From Allygus modestus (taxonomy: Eukaryota; Arthropoda; Insecta; Hemiptera; Cicadellidae), in assembly GCA_963675035.1 (NCBI GenBank), contig OY776111.1, forward strand, positions 309,895,467 through 309,959,466: a stretch of DNA of 64,000 nt, written 5' to 3'. Positions within the stretch are counted from its first letter, which is position 1. Every line of letters begins with the position of its first letter. A model generated the notes under the pieces. That model saw nothing but the letters and a program-made list of their open reading frames with translations. It was not told the origin of the DNA and did no database searches. The translations under genes and the position numbers were made by a program. Below, piece after piece: positions 29,023 to 41,841 of the stretch.

Positions 29023-29818
29023 TATGTATCTAGATTTTTGGACAGTCATACTTCAGAACACTGGAACATAGTGAAACGCATCATGCGATATTTAAAAGGG
29101 ACAGCTGATTTTGCTATAAAATACAGTCAACAACCTGAAGAAGGAAGAAAACTTAATGTCTACAGTGATGCTGACTTTGCAGGTGATATAAACACGAGAA
29201 GATCTACAACTGGGGTCATATGTTTTTATGCTGGTGGACCAGTGAGCTGGTTTAGCCAGAAACAGTCATCAATAGCCATCTCAACAACAGAAGCAGAAAT
29301 CGTTGCGGCAAGTGAAGCAACTAGGGAAACTGTGTGGCTTGGCAGATTATTTCAAGATATGACAACAGTTAAGGGAAAGCCTATAATACATGTTGACAAT
29401 GAAGCTGCTGTTCGTTTGGCCAAAAATCCAGAGTTTCATAAGAGAACAAAACACATTGAAATTAGACATTTTTATGTACGTGAAAAGGTTTTAGATGGCA
29501 GTGTAGAAATTGTAAGAATTTCATCTGAAGAACAAATTGCAGACATGCTGACAAAACCTCTTGGAGCTAAACGACATATATTGCTGAGCCAGAAAATTGG
29601 ACTATGCTGATTTTAGGAAACTTGATCGTTTTTCTACGTGAACAAAAAGGGGAAATATTGAGGTATTTTGTTTTCTGTAGAAAAACAATCACCTGAGTTC
29701 ATAATGTTTCTGTACCACATGTTTTTATATTAAAAGTTAATGTTTACAGTTTGTTAGTTTACAATGTTATTGTTGAATAAAGAAGTTGTTTTTTGTCTCA
29801 GATTATTTTATAAGTAAT
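29023..29818 (+). repeat. Tandem duplicate of the Copia 3' end (796 bp)
   Basis: Identical by eye to 28227-29022, including the RNase H frame (29023-29610), polypurine tract and partial LTR. The junction shows a few bases of microhomology (TTATG/ATATG). The identity points to a recent duplication or to an assembly artefact. Confidence 0.9.
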
Positions 29819-30424
29819 TAAAATAATGGAAGTAAGACCTCACCGAGTAGGAAGCGTGCTGGAGGTGTTTATGTAAATACTGCATGCTTTGACACTCAGT
29901 AGGAGGTGGTCAGTTAAATAGGGTGTTTTGTTTGTATCTGGGTCAAACGGGCACTGGGCCCAGGCCCAGGAGCATCCAGGTTGGTGAGTAGTCGTATTGG
30001 TTACTGTGTAAGTTGATCCCTGTCAACTTGGGGTAGTTAAGTTCATTTAGGGTCTTGGGTTTTACAGTAGATTTGTCGTGTGGTTGTGTAAGGGGTAAAT
30101 TAGACATCAAATTGGGTAATCTGGAATTATACAAATCAAGGAGCAGGTCCTAAATTATTAAGGGGGTTACGATTCCTCGACCGTACTGCCTCCAGAATGC
30201 TACCTAGGGCCGACTAATCATCTTATATATTAATTAGCTAAGGAATTTTTTTTCGACCTCCTACTGTACATCTTTATTTTTCAACCGGTTTGGATAATCG
30301 ATGTGTCATTTTAAAGGTTTTACACTACAGATTAACAGAAAATTGTAAAACTAAAAAATAACGCTTTAGTTTTTAAAATATTGACAGTTAAAAGATTGCT
30401 TCATCTTATTTAAATGGGAGAATA
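29819..30424. other. No recognisable feature
   Basis: The sequence after the Copia duplicate shows no protein-like frame and no repeat that I can place. Confidence 0.5.
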
Positions 30425-30770
30425 TTTTTAAAGGAACTCGGCCTTGGTTTGAGAATACCAGGCAACGTGTGGTCATGGAAATTGTACCAATTTGAAGCTT
30501 AAACATTCCGATACTCCCCAAAATTGTCAGAGTTATAATTTTCTCCCTTTAAGTTTGTTTAATTATATAAAGCGTTAAGTCCTCAAATTTCCTCATGTTA
30601 TTCTTATGGGAGAAATTTTTACCAGAAACTCGGCCTTAGTTTGAGAAAATCAAGTAACGCGTGGACATGGGATTTATACCAAATTGAAGCTGAAACATTC
30701 CGATACTCCCCAAAATTGTTTCATTTTCGCCTTTTAAGTTTGTCAAATGATACAAAACGTACATGCCTAC
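30425..30770. repeat. Two tandem copies of an about 188-bp unit
   Basis: AACTCGGCCTT, ACATTCCGATACTCCCCAAA and TTTAAGTTTGT occur in the same order near 30433 and 30621. Between them lies CATGTTATTCTTATGG (30595-30610), the motif also seen in the Polinton termini. Confidence 0.7.
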
Positions 30771-31228
30771 AAACCATTTTCGTGGGATTATTAGTATGTT
30801 TTTTTACAACAAACAGCTGATTGTATTCCCAACTCAGTAAGTTTCACTAGACAGCTGATCAGGTCATCAAGCTTTTGATTTATTTTCGTGTATTATCTAT
30901 CTATACTAATAAAGTAGTTGTGCGTGTGTCTCCCATGTGATTTCGAAAACGGTGTTGTGGGGGACCAACACATTTTAGCTATATATTTTGTTTTGTTTTT
31001 CCCCTATCAATCAATCAATCAATCATCTTTATTCATAAAATTGTACGTAGTACAAGAATAGTGTCATTTCCAATCTAATAAAGAAATTATAATAAGTAGT
31101 TCACTTCTGTATAGATAATCATAATATAAAATAGTTTAAAGAGTTAGAGCTGGTGGATCAGTTTTGTCTATTTTTTTTAAATTCTTCAAAAGAGTAAAGA
31201 GGAATGCTCAACAAGTAATCTCTTAGCT

Positions 31229-31350
31229 GTTTTTTAGCGAATTTCCCCTATAGGGAAGAAGCTATTACCGTAGTCGGCATGGTAAGACCTAGGCCCGGGA
31301 CCATGATAACTTTTCGTTTTGAGGTCCCCAGACCCCAAAAACACCATTTG
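31229..31350 (-). repeat. HINE-like repeat, 3'-end fragment
   Basis: TTTTTTAGCGAATTTCCCC, the hairpin CCCTATAGGG, AGTCGGCATGGTAAG and GGTCCCCAGACCCC of the family, cut after about 120 bp. The duplicate is at 35047-35168. Confidence 0.8.
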
Positions 31351-31814
31351 TTCCCACTATTTACTTTATAAAAATGAAACCAGTTAACCTAGTGATTGAT
31401 ATTTAAAATAATTAGAAAGGGCATTAAATTTGCTATAAAACCAAGGTTACATGTACAAATTTCATTTCATACATCGGTTCCTAGCCAAATTGAAATGAAA
31501 AATATGCTATAATTAATTATTTTGGCTAAGTTTAAAGACCCTTTTTTGTTACTTTAACCTGGAGCAACGCGATGTCCAACTAAATAAAAAACTTCCTCAT
31601 TTAATAAGCTTTAAATTGATATGCTATTTTAAACTGTTGTAGGTGGGAATGACAGAAAAACTACTATCAACCTAAATAAAAACACGGTTTACGAGTGAAG
31701 GTATTCTTATTAATAATACAAGGCAAATGACCACAAAATTGTAATACGGTAACTCTGTGTTTACTTTGCATTAACAAATTAATTACAAGCCTTCAGAATG
31801 AACAATGTTGATTG

Positions 31815-31898
31815 CTACTTGAGTACGAGTAAGTTTTCGAAATGACCACCACTTTGTCTGATGCAGATGCGGACACGTTTTCTCAGCTCTCTCACAGT
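31815..31898 (-). pseudogene. Tc3/mariner-like transposase C-terminal fragment
   Basis: The minus strand encodes VRELRKRVRICIRQSGGHFE followed by a few residues and a stop. The ending 'R-x-x-x-C-I-x-x-x-G-G-H-F-E' is typical of the C-terminus of Tc1/mariner-superfamily transposases. Only about 27 residues remain. Confidence 0.5.
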
Positions 31899-32351
31899 AA
31901 ATCAGTGAGTAGATTATTATTAGTAGGTTTGTTACCTTGCTAAAACCAAATCAGTAAACAGTGTTTTACTTAAGTTTGGATGAAATACCTAAGAAAGAAT
32001 TAAGCCGACAAGTGTCAAGACGTAAAGCTTAATAAAATCCATAATTTCCCAGGTCAATAACTTCCTTTGTTCCTGCCCAAACTCAAACTCATTTATTTGT
32101 TTAAAAACTTATACAGTACTGAACACGTTAAACTAGTTATATTTACAAATTAATGTTAAATACTATAATTTTGGCGTTTATTCTACGTCCAACCATTGCA
32201 GAGATATTCAAAGGGCTAAACTATGAACTGCAAGGGTAGAACTAGCTGACGTACCCGTTCTTCGCACAGGGGTTTTCTCTACCCGTTCTTTAGTCAATGC
32301 AATTTGAATTTTAGTTAGCTTGAAACAGCTGTTCTTGTTTCTGCTCTTTAA

Positions 32352-32934
32352 CCCTTTCAGTGCTATGGTCCGATATATCGGCTTTTGAATCTGTTATCAA
32401 TAAACACTGTTACTGCTTCATAAGCGATTGTACCGTTAGGCGCTCAGTCTGCAGTCTGAGTCTGACATGTGGTGAAACCTGGTAGACACGAATTGAACTA
32501 CCTCGTCCAGCGCCTAGTCTCTATAATACCAACTGATCCACTGCAGCTGCTAGCCTGACCAGTGGCTGTGCGGTCTAAGGCGTTACCTTCCCGGCCGGGG
32601 GTAACACTTGGATCGAGGGTTCGAATCCCGTCACAGTCGGTGGTTTTTATGTGCAACTCATGGAGAGTTCACCTGTCTGTGGCAGAGTTGAAGGGGAGGG
32701 CGGACCTTAAGCAAACGGTGGACGGCTCGGGTCCAAGCTGACGGGATGGGTGGATTCTTTGTGAGTTGCACATCTGATCAGGTGTTTTGCTACTTTTTAC
32801 CTATCCTTTACTGTGTGTGTCCAGCGGAAGCACGTTTTTATTAATTTTAACTGTTCAGGCGTTCAATATATTAAAAAAATCAACAAAACATCACGGATTC
32901 AACTACTACTTTCAGAAGCTTAGCACTCAAAGGG
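32352..32934 (+). mobile_element. piggyBac-type MITE with tRNA-like segment, copy 1
   Basis: Flanked by TTAA on both sides (32348-32351, 32935-32938). The ends are CCCTTTCAGTGCTA and its inverse (TAGCACTCAAAGGG, one mismatch). The uninterrupted target, with TTAA once, is present at 38675-38678. Inside, 32556-32640 resembles a tRNA: an A-box-like TGGCTGTGCGG, a long variable-arm-like region and the B box GGTTCGAATCC. An inverted pair GTGCAACTCA/TGAGTTGCAC (32652, 32762) follows. There is no transposase. The 65-codon frame inside is not convincing. Confidence 0.8.
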
Positions 32935-33356
32935 TTAAGCTGTCAAATAGAAGTATCCACAGCTGTTCGCATTACAGTTTCTGAATGTTTACTTTATTCT
33001 GAAATGTAAACAGAATCCTATTGAAACTTAGGACGTTGACGGGGCGGAGCCCAAGAGGATTTTAAGGAAGTAAATAGGCCTATGTGTTGCATGGGTTTAA
33101 GATCTACCTATGTGGAAAGTTTCAGCCCAGTCGGTTCCTCATTTAATAAGCTTTAAATTGATATGCTATTTTAAACTGTTGTAGGTGGGAATGACAGAAA
33201 AACTACTATCAACCTAAATAAAAACACGGTTTACGAGTGAAGGTATTCTTATTAATAATACAAGGCAAATGACCACAAAATTGTAATACGGTAACTCTGT
33301 GTTTACTTTGCATTAACAAATTAATTACAAGCCTTCAGAATGAACAATGTTGATTG

Positions 33357-33440
33357 CTACTTGAGTACGAGTAAGTTTTCGAAATGACCACCACTTTGTC
33401 TGATGCAGATGCGGACACGTTTTCTCAGCTCTCTCACAGT
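33357..33440 (-). pseudogene. Transposase C-terminal fragment, copy 2
   Basis: Duplicate of 31815-31898 in the second 1542-bp unit. Confidence 0.5.
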
Positions 33441-33893
33441 AAATCAGTGAGTAGATTATTATTAGTAGGTTTGTTACCTTGCTAAAACCAAATCAGTAAA
33501 CAGTGTTTTACTTAAGTTTGGATGAAATACCTAAGAAAGAATTAAGCCGACAAGTGTCAAGACGTAAAGCTTAATAAAATCCATAATTTCCCAGGTCAAT
33601 AACTTCCTTTGTTCCTGCCCAAACTCAAACTCATTTATTTGTTTAAAAACTTATACAGTACTGAACACGTTAAACTAGTTATATTTACAAATTAATGTTA
33701 AATACTATAATTTTGGCGTTTATTCTACGTCCAACCATTGCAGAGATATTCAAAGGGCTAAACTATGAACTGCAAGGGTAGAACTAGCTGACGTACCCGT
33801 TCTTCGCACAGGGGTTTTCTCTACCCGTTCTTTAGTCAATGCAATTTGAATTTTAGTTAGCTTGAAACAGCTGTTCTTGTTTCTGCTCTTTAA

Positions 33894-34476
33894 CCCTTTC
33901 AGTGCTATGGTCCGATATATCGGCTTTTGAATCTGTTATCAATAAACACTGTTACTGCTTCATAAGCGATTGTACCGTTAGGCGCTCAGTCTGCAGTCTG
34001 AGTCTGACATGTGGTGAAACCTGGTAGACACGAATTGAACTACCTCGTCCAGCGCCTAGTCTCTATAATACCAACTGATCCACTGCAGCTGCTAGCCTGA
34101 CCAGTGGCTGTGCGGTCTAAGGCGTTACCTTCCCGGCCGGGGGTAACACTTGGATCGAGGGTTCGAATCCCGTCACAGTCGGTGGTTTTTATGTGCAACT
34201 CATGGAGAGTTCACCTGTCTGTGGCAGAGTTGAAGGGGAGGGCGGACCTTAAGCAAACGGTGGACGGCTCGGGTCCAAGCTGACGGGATGGGTGGATTCT
34301 TTGTGAGTTGCACATCTGATCAGGTGTTTTGCTACTTTTTACCTATCCTTTACTGTGTGTGTCCAGCGGAAGCACGTTTTTATTAATTTTAACTGTTCAG
34401 GCGTTCAATATATTAAAAAAATCAACAAAACATCACGGATTCAACTACTACTTTCAGAAGCTTAGCACTCAAAGGG
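33894..34476 (+). mobile_element. piggyBac-type MITE, copy 2
   Basis: Identical by eye to copy 1. The TTAA flanks and the tRNA-like part (34098-34182) are retained. Confidence 0.8.
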
Positions 34477-35046
34477 TTAAGCTGTCAAATAGAAGTATCC
34501 ACAGCTGTTCGCATTACAGTTTCTGAATGTTTACTTTATTCTGAAATGTAAACAGAATCCTATTGAAACTTAGGACGTTGACGGGGCGGAGCCCAAGAGG
34601 ATTTTAAGGAAGTAAATAGGCCTATGTGTTGCATGGGTTTAAGATCTACCTATGTGGAAAGTTTCAGCCCAGTCGGTTCCTCATTTAATAAGCTTTAAAT
34701 TGATATGCTATTTTAAACTGTTGTAGGTGGGAATGACAGAAAAACTACTATCAACCGATTTCGAAAACGGTGTTGTGGGGGACCAACACATTTTAGCTAT
34801 ATATTTTGTTTTGTTTTTCCCCTATCAATCAATCAATCAATCATCTTTATTCATAAAATTGTACGTAGTACAAGAATAGTGTCATTTCCAATCTAATAAA
34901 GAAATTATAATAAGTAGTTCACTTCTGTATAGATAATCATAATATAAAATAGTTTAAAGAGTTAGAGCTGGTGGATCAGTTTTGTCTATTTTTTTTAAAT
35001 TCTTCAAAAGAGTAAAGAGGAATGCTCAACAAGTAATCTCTTAGCT

Positions 35047-35168
35047 GTTTTTTAGCGAATTTCCCCTATAGGGAAGAAGCTATTACCGTAGTCGGCATGG
35101 TAAGACCTAGGCCCGGGACCATGATAACTTTTCGTTTTGAGGTCCCCAGACCCCAAAAACACCATTTG
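35047..35168 (-). repeat. HINE-like repeat fragment, duplicate
   Basis: Copy of 31229-31350 created by the 3818-bp duplication. Confidence 0.8.
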
Positions 35169-35632
35169 TTCCCACTATTTACTTTATAAAAATGAAACCA
35201 GTTAACCTAGTGATTGATATTTAAAATAATTAGAAAGGGCATTAAATTTGCTATAAAACCAAGGTTACATGTACAAATTTCATTTCATACATCGGTTCCT
35301 AGCCAAATTGAAATGAAAAATATGCTATAATTAATTATTTTGGCTAAGTTTAAAGACCCTTTTTTGTTACTTTAACCTGGAGCAACGCGATGTCCAACTA
35401 AATAAAAAACTTCCTCATTTAATAAGCTTTAAATTGATATGCTATTTTAAACTGTTGTAGGTGGGAATGACAGAAAAACTACTATCAACCTAAATAAAAA
35501 CACGGTTTACGAGTGAAGGTATTCTTATTAATAATACAAGGCAAATGACCACAAAATTGTAATACGGTAACTCTGTGTTTACTTTGCATTAACAAATTAA
35601 TTACAAGCCTTCAGAATGAACAATGTTGATTG

Positions 35633-35716
35633 CTACTTGAGTACGAGTAAGTTTTCGAAATGACCACCACTTTGTCTGATGCAGATGCGGACACGTTTTC
35701 TCAGCTCTCTCACAGT
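35633..35716 (-). pseudogene. Transposase C-terminal fragment, copy 3
   Basis: Duplicate of 31815-31898. Confidence 0.5.
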
Positions 35717-36169
35717 AAATCAGTGAGTAGATTATTATTAGTAGGTTTGTTACCTTGCTAAAACCAAATCAGTAAACAGTGTTTTACTTAAGTTTGGATG
35801 AAATACCTAAGAAAGAATTAAGCCGACAAGTGTCAAGACGTAAAGCTTAATAAAATCCATAATTTCCCAGGTCAATAACTTCCTTTGTTCCTGCCCAAAC
35901 TCAAACTCATTTATTTGTTTAAAAACTTATACAGTACTGAACACGTTAAACTAGTTATATTTACAAATTAATGTTAAATACTATAATTTTGGCGTTTATT
36001 CTACGTCCAACCATTGCAGAGATATTCAAAGGGCTAAACTATGAACTGCAAGGGTAGAACTAGCTGACGTACCCGTTCTTCGCACAGGGGTTTTCTCTAC
36101 CCGTTCTTTAGTCAATGCAATTTGAATTTTAGTTAGCTTGAAACAGCTGTTCTTGTTTCTGCTCTTTAA

Positions 36170-36752
36170 CCCTTTCAGTGCTATGGTCCGATATATCGGC
36201 TTTTGAATCTGTTATCAATAAACACTGTTACTGCTTCATAAGCGATTGTACCGTTAGGCGCTCAGTCTGCAGTCTGAGTCTGACATGTGGTGAAACCTGG
36301 TAGACACGAATTGAACTACCTCGTCCAGCGCCTAGTCTCTATAATACCAACTGATCCACTGCAGCTGCTAGCCTGACCAGTGGCTGTGCGGTCTAAGGCG
36401 TTACCTTCCCGGCCGGGGGTAACACTTGGATCGAGGGTTCGAATCCCGTCACAGTCGGTGGTTTTTATGTGCAACTCATGGAGAGTTCACCTGTCTGTGG
36501 CAGAGTTGAAGGGGAGGGCGGACCTTAAGCAAACGGTGGACGGCTCGGGTCCAAGCTGACGGGATGGGTGGATTCTTTGTGAGTTGCACATCTGATCAGG
36601 TGTTTTGCTACTTTTTACCTATCCTTTACTGTGTGTGTCCAGCGGAAGCACGTTTTTATTAATTTTAACTGTTCAGGCGTTCAATATATTAAAAAAATCA
36701 ACAAAACATCACGGATTCAACTACTACTTTCAGAAGCTTAGCACTCAAAGGG
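36170..36752 (+). mobile_element. piggyBac-type MITE, copy 3
   Basis: Identical by eye to copy 1; tRNA-like part at 36374-36458. Confidence 0.8.
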
Positions 36753-37174
36753 TTAAGCTGTCAAATAGAAGTATCCACAGCTGTTCGCATTACAGTTTCT
36801 GAATGTTTACTTTATTCTGAAATGTAAACAGAATCCTATTGAAACTTAGGACGTTGACGGGGCGGAGCCCAAGAGGATTTTAAGGAAGTAAATAGGCCTA
36901 TGTGTTGCATGGGTTTAAGATCTACCTATGTGGAAAGTTTCAGCCCAGTCGGTTCCTCATTTAATAAGCTTTAAATTGATATGCTATTTTAAACTGTTGT
37001 AGGTGGGAATGACAGAAAAACTACTATCAACCTAAATAAAAACACGGTTTACGAGTGAAGGTATTCTTATTAATAATACAAGGCAAATGACCACAAAATT
37101 GTAATACGGTAACTCTGTGTTTACTTTGCATTAACAAATTAATTACAAGCCTTCAGAATGAACAATGTTGATTG

Positions 37175-37258
37175 CTACTTGAGTACGAGTAAGTTTTCGA
37201 AATGACCACCACTTTGTCTGATGCAGATGCGGACACGTTTTCTCAGCTCTCTCACAGT
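37175..37258 (-). pseudogene. Transposase C-terminal fragment, copy 4
   Basis: Duplicate of 31815-31898. Confidence 0.5.
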
Positions 37259-37711
37259 AAATCAGTGAGTAGATTATTATTAGTAGGTTTGTTACCTTGC
37301 TAAAACCAAATCAGTAAACAGTGTTTTACTTAAGTTTGGATGAAATACCTAAGAAAGAATTAAGCCGACAAGTGTCAAGACGTAAAGCTTAATAAAATCC
37401 ATAATTTCCCAGGTCAATAACTTCCTTTGTTCCTGCCCAAACTCAAACTCATTTATTTGTTTAAAAACTTATACAGTACTGAACACGTTAAACTAGTTAT
37501 ATTTACAAATTAATGTTAAATACTATAATTTTGGCGTTTATTCTACGTCCAACCATTGCAGAGATATTCAAAGGGCTAAACTATGAACTGCAAGGGTAGA
37601 ACTAGCTGACGTACCCGTTCTTCGCACAGGGGTTTTCTCTACCCGTTCTTTAGTCAATGCAATTTGAATTTTAGTTAGCTTGAAACAGCTGTTCTTGTTT
37701 CTGCTCTTTAA

Positions 37712-38294
37712 CCCTTTCAGTGCTATGGTCCGATATATCGGCTTTTGAATCTGTTATCAATAAACACTGTTACTGCTTCATAAGCGATTGTACCGTTAGG
37801 CGCTCAGTCTGCAGTCTGAGTCTGACATGTGGTGAAACCTGGTAGACACGAATTGAACTACCTCGTCCAGCGCCTAGTCTCTATAATACCAACTGATCCA
37901 CTGCAGCTGCTAGCCTGACCAGTGGCTGTGCGGTCTAAGGCGTTACCTTCCCGGCCGGGGGTAACACTTGGATCGAGGGTTCGAATCCCGTCACAGTCGG
38001 TGGTTTTTATGTGCAACTCATGGAGAGTTCACCTGTCTGTGGCAGAGTTGAAGGGGAGGGCGGACCTTAAGCAAACGGTGGACGGCTCGGGTCCAAGCTG
38101 ACGGGATGGGTGGATTCTTTGTGAGTTGCACATCTGATCAGGTGTTTTGCTACTTTTTACCTATCCTTTACTGTGTGTGTCCAGCGGAAGCACGTTTTTA
38201 TTAATTTTAACTGTTCAGGCGTTCAATATATTAAAAAAATCAACAAAACATCACGGATTCAACTACTACTTTCAGAAGCTTAGCACTCAAAGGG
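37712..38294 (+). mobile_element. piggyBac-type MITE, copy 4
   Basis: Identical by eye to copy 1; tRNA-like part at 37916-38000. It belongs to both the last 1542-bp unit and the first 2065-bp unit. Confidence 0.8.
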
Positions 38295-38918
38295 TTAAGC
38301 TGTCAAATAGAAGTATCCACAGCTGTTCGCATTACAGTTTCTGAATGTTTACTTTATTCTGAAATGTAAACAGAATCCTATTGAAACTTAGGACGTTGAC
38401 GGGGCGGAGCCCAAGAGGATTTTAAGGAAGTAAATAGGCCTATGTGTTGCATGGGTTTAAGATCTACCTATGTGGAAAGTTTCAGCCCAGTCGGTTCGGT
38501 AATTTTTGCGTTCACCCGGAACATCAGACAGACAGACAGACAGAAACCATCTCTTCTTTATAATATTACTAGCTGACGTACCCGTTCTTCGCAAAGAGGG
38601 TTTCTCTACCCGTTCTTTAGTCAGTGCAAATTGCAATTTAGTTAGCTTGAAACAGCTGTTCTTGCTTCTGCTCTTTAAGCTGTCAAATGTAAGTATCCAC
38701 AGCTGTTCGCATTACAGTTTCTGAATGTTTACTTAGTTTAAACTTAGTTTATGCCTTTTTCATAATAGCGGTGTTTATTAATTAGTCTCAATCGATAATA
38801 TATGCGTATTAAAGGTTTTTGAGGATTGATTTTGCGTATTATTTTACGTACACAACATTTGACTAAACAAAACGAATATAAATATCTAACCAGTCCTGAC
38901 CATGAGGTTGTTTGAGAT

Positions 38919-39293
38919 TTGTTTTGCTGCCCTTTCTTTGTTCCCCTTATCCGTTTAGTACCTGTTTTATCCAAGGTGCTAGAACATTTTATCTATAGTC
39001 AGGTAAGCACTTTATTTGAAGTAAATTATCTATTTAACAACTATCAATTTGGCTTTAGAAGTCCACTGTGGATGGAATTGATGCCATCCATTGTCAAAGA
39101 ATCCATATGGTTTTATGGTCAAAGAAACGCCTATGAAAACAGGGATTTTGCCTGCGCAACCTTTATTGATCCGAGCAAGGCCTTTGACTGTGTCGACCAT
39201 GATGTGTTGCTCCAGAAGCTGGAATTTTACGGAATCAAAAACAACGCTTTAAATCTTTTTCCAGTTCCAGTATTGTTTAGGCTACCGGTATAA
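38919..39293 (+). pseudogene. Non-LTR reverse transcriptase fragment, copy 1
   Basis: VPVLSKVLEHFIYSQ and LFNNYQFGFRS, then FIDPSKAFDCVDHDVLLQKL, are the N-terminal part of a LINE reverse-transcriptase palm up to motif A. The middle stretch between them is out of its original frame, and the domain ends near 39260. It is a dead fragment repeated by the 2065-bp array. Confidence 0.7.
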
Positions 39294-39776
39294 TGTTTGT
39301 AATAAAGTTTGATCAAGTCTATGTAGTTTATAATACCTAAGAATAAAGTCTGCAGGTGTCAAACACCATCCTTTTTTTATAAAATGCCATCACGTCAATG
39401 AAGGATGAAATACCTAAGAAAGAATTAAGCCGACAAGTGTCAAGACGTAAAGCTTAATAAAATCCATAATTTCCCAGGTCAATAACTTCCTTTGTTCCTG
39501 CCCAAACTCAAACTCATTTATTTGTTTAAAAACTTATACAGTACTGAACACGTTAAACTAGTTATATTTACAAATTAATGTTAAATACTATAATTTTGGC
39601 GTTTATTCTACGTCCAACCATTGCAGAGATATTCAAAGGGCTAAACTATGAACTGCAAGGGTAGAACTAGCTGACGTACCCGTTCTTCGCACAGGGGTTT
39701 TCTCTACCCGTTCTTTAGTCAATGCAATTTGAATTTTAGTTAGCTTGAAACAGCTGTTCTTGTTTCTGCTCTTTAA

Positions 39777-40359
39777 CCCTTTCAGTGCTATGGTCCGATA
39801 TATCGGCTTTTGAATCTGTTATCAATAAACACTGTTACTGCTTCATAAGCGATTGTACCGTTAGGCGCTCAGTCTGCAGTCTGAGTCTGACATGTGGTGA
39901 AACCTGGTAGACACGAATTGAACTACCTCGTCCAGCGCCTAGTCTCTATAATACCAACTGATCCACTGCAGCTGCTAGCCTGACCAGTGGCTGTGCGGTC
40001 TAAGGCGTTACCTTCCCGGCCGGGGGTAACACTTGGATCGAGGGTTCGAATCCCGTCACAGTCGGTGGTTTTTATGTGCAACTCATGGAGAGTTCACCTG
40101 TCTGTGGCAGAGTTGAAGGGGAGGGCGGACCTTAAGCAAACGGTGGACGGCTCGGGTCCAAGCTGACGGGATGGGTGGATTCTTTGTGAGTTGCACATCT
40201 GATCAGGTGTTTTGCTACTTTTTACCTATCCTTTACTGTGTGTGTCCAGCGGAAGCACGTTTTTATTAATTTTAACTGTTCAGGCGTTCAATATATTAAA
40301 AAAATCAACAAAACATCACGGATTCAACTACTACTTTCAGAAGCTTAGCACTCAAAGGG
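39777..40359 (+). mobile_element. piggyBac-type MITE, copy 5
   Basis: Copy within the second 2065-bp unit; tRNA-like part at 39981-40065. Confidence 0.8.
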
Positions 40360-40983
40360 TTAAGCTGTCAAATAGAAGTATCCACAGCTGTTCGCATTAC
40401 AGTTTCTGAATGTTTACTTTATTCTGAAATGTAAACAGAATCCTATTGAAACTTAGGACGTTGACGGGGCGGAGCCCAAGAGGATTTTAAGGAAGTAAAT
40501 AGGCCTATGTGTTGCATGGGTTTAAGATCTACCTATGTGGAAAGTTTCAGCCCAGTCGGTTCGGTAATTTTTGCGTTCACCCGGAACATCAGACAGACAG
40601 ACAGACAGAAACCATCTCTTCTTTATAATATTACTAGCTGACGTACCCGTTCTTCGCAAAGAGGGTTTCTCTACCCGTTCTTTAGTCAGTGCAAATTGCA
40701 ATTTAGTTAGCTTGAAACAGCTGTTCTTGCTTCTGCTCTTTAAGCTGTCAAATGTAAGTATCCACAGCTGTTCGCATTACAGTTTCTGAATGTTTACTTA
40801 GTTTAAACTTAGTTTATGCCTTTTTCATAATAGCGGTGTTTATTAATTAGTCTCAATCGATAATATATGCGTATTAAAGGTTTTTGAGGATTGATTTTGC
40901 GTATTATTTTACGTACACAACATTTGACTAAACAAAACGAATATAAATATCTAACCAGTCCTGACCATGAGGTTGTTTGAGAT

Positions 40984-41358
40984 TTGTTTTGCTGCCCTTT
41001 CTTTGTTCCCCTTATCCGTTTAGTACCTGTTTTATCCAAGGTGCTAGAACATTTTATCTATAGTCAGGTAAGCACTTTATTTGAAGTAAATTATCTATTT
41101 AACAACTATCAATTTGGCTTTAGAAGTCCACTGTGGATGGAATTGATGCCATCCATTGTCAAAGAATCCATATGGTTTTATGGTCAAAGAAACGCCTATG
41201 AAAACAGGGATTTTGCCTGCGCAACCTTTATTGATCCGAGCAAGGCCTTTGACTGTGTCGACCATGATGTGTTGCTCCAGAAGCTGGAATTTTACGGAAT
41301 CAAAAACAACGCTTTAAATCTTTTTCCAGTTCCAGTATTGTTTAGGCTACCGGTATAA
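40984..41358 (+). pseudogene. Non-LTR reverse transcriptase fragment, copy 2
   Basis: Duplicate of 38919-39293. Confidence 0.7.
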
Positions 41359-41841
41359 TGTTTGTAATAAAGTTTGATCAAGTCTATGTAGTTTATAATA
41401 CCTAAGAATAAAGTCTGCAGGTGTCAAACACCATCCTTTTTTTATAAAATGCCATCACGTCAATGAAGGATGAAATACCTAAGAAAGAATTAAGCCGACA
41501 AGTGTCAAGACGTAAAGCTTAATAAAATCCATAATTTCCCAGGTCAATAACTTCCTTTGTTCCTGCCCAAACTCAAACTCATTTATTTGTTTAAAAACTT
41601 ATACAGTACTGAACACGTTAAACTAGTTATATTTACAAATTAATGTTAAATACTATAATTTTGGCGTTTATTCTACGTCCAACCATTGCAGAGATATTCA
41701 AAGGGCTAAACTATGAACTGCAAGGGTAGAACTAGCTGACGTACCCGTTCTTCGCACAGGGGTTTTCTCTACCCGTTCTTTAGTCAATGCAATTTGAATT
41801 TTAGTTAGCTTGAAACAGCTGTTCTTGTTTCTGCTCTTTAA

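Larger units (their letters stand above)
31593..34676. repeat. Two 1542-bp tandem units (first pair)
   Basis: Units at 31593-33134 and 33135-34676 begin TTCCTCATTTAATAAGC. Each carries a minus-strand transposase C-terminal fragment, the CTAGCTGACGTACCCGTTC retroelement-like segment and a 583-bp MITE. Confidence 0.9.
35411..38494. repeat. Two 1542-bp tandem units (second pair)
   Basis: Units at 35411-36952 and 36953-38494. They are copies of the first pair through the 3818-bp duplication. The last unit is shared with the start of the 2065-bp array. Confidence 0.9.
30939..38495. repeat. Two tandem copies of a 3818-bp segment
   Basis: 30939-34756 is repeated from 34757. The junction at 34756/34757 joins ACTATCAACC to GATTTCGAAAACGG, and the second copy runs to about 38495 before leaving the pattern. 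I saw no differences at the points I compared. Each copy contains a HINE-like fragment, two 1542-bp units and two MITEs. Confidence 0.9.

Noticed and set aside
32556..32640. True tRNA gene
   Set aside because: The B box is good, but the acceptor ends pair only partly, the T stem has a mismatch and no normal anticodon arm can be drawn. A tRNA-derived segment is the better call.
32787..32984. 65-codon frame repeated seven times
   Set aside because: It spans the MITE end and its flank, so it is created by the insertion and copied by tandem duplication. No domain or codon signal.
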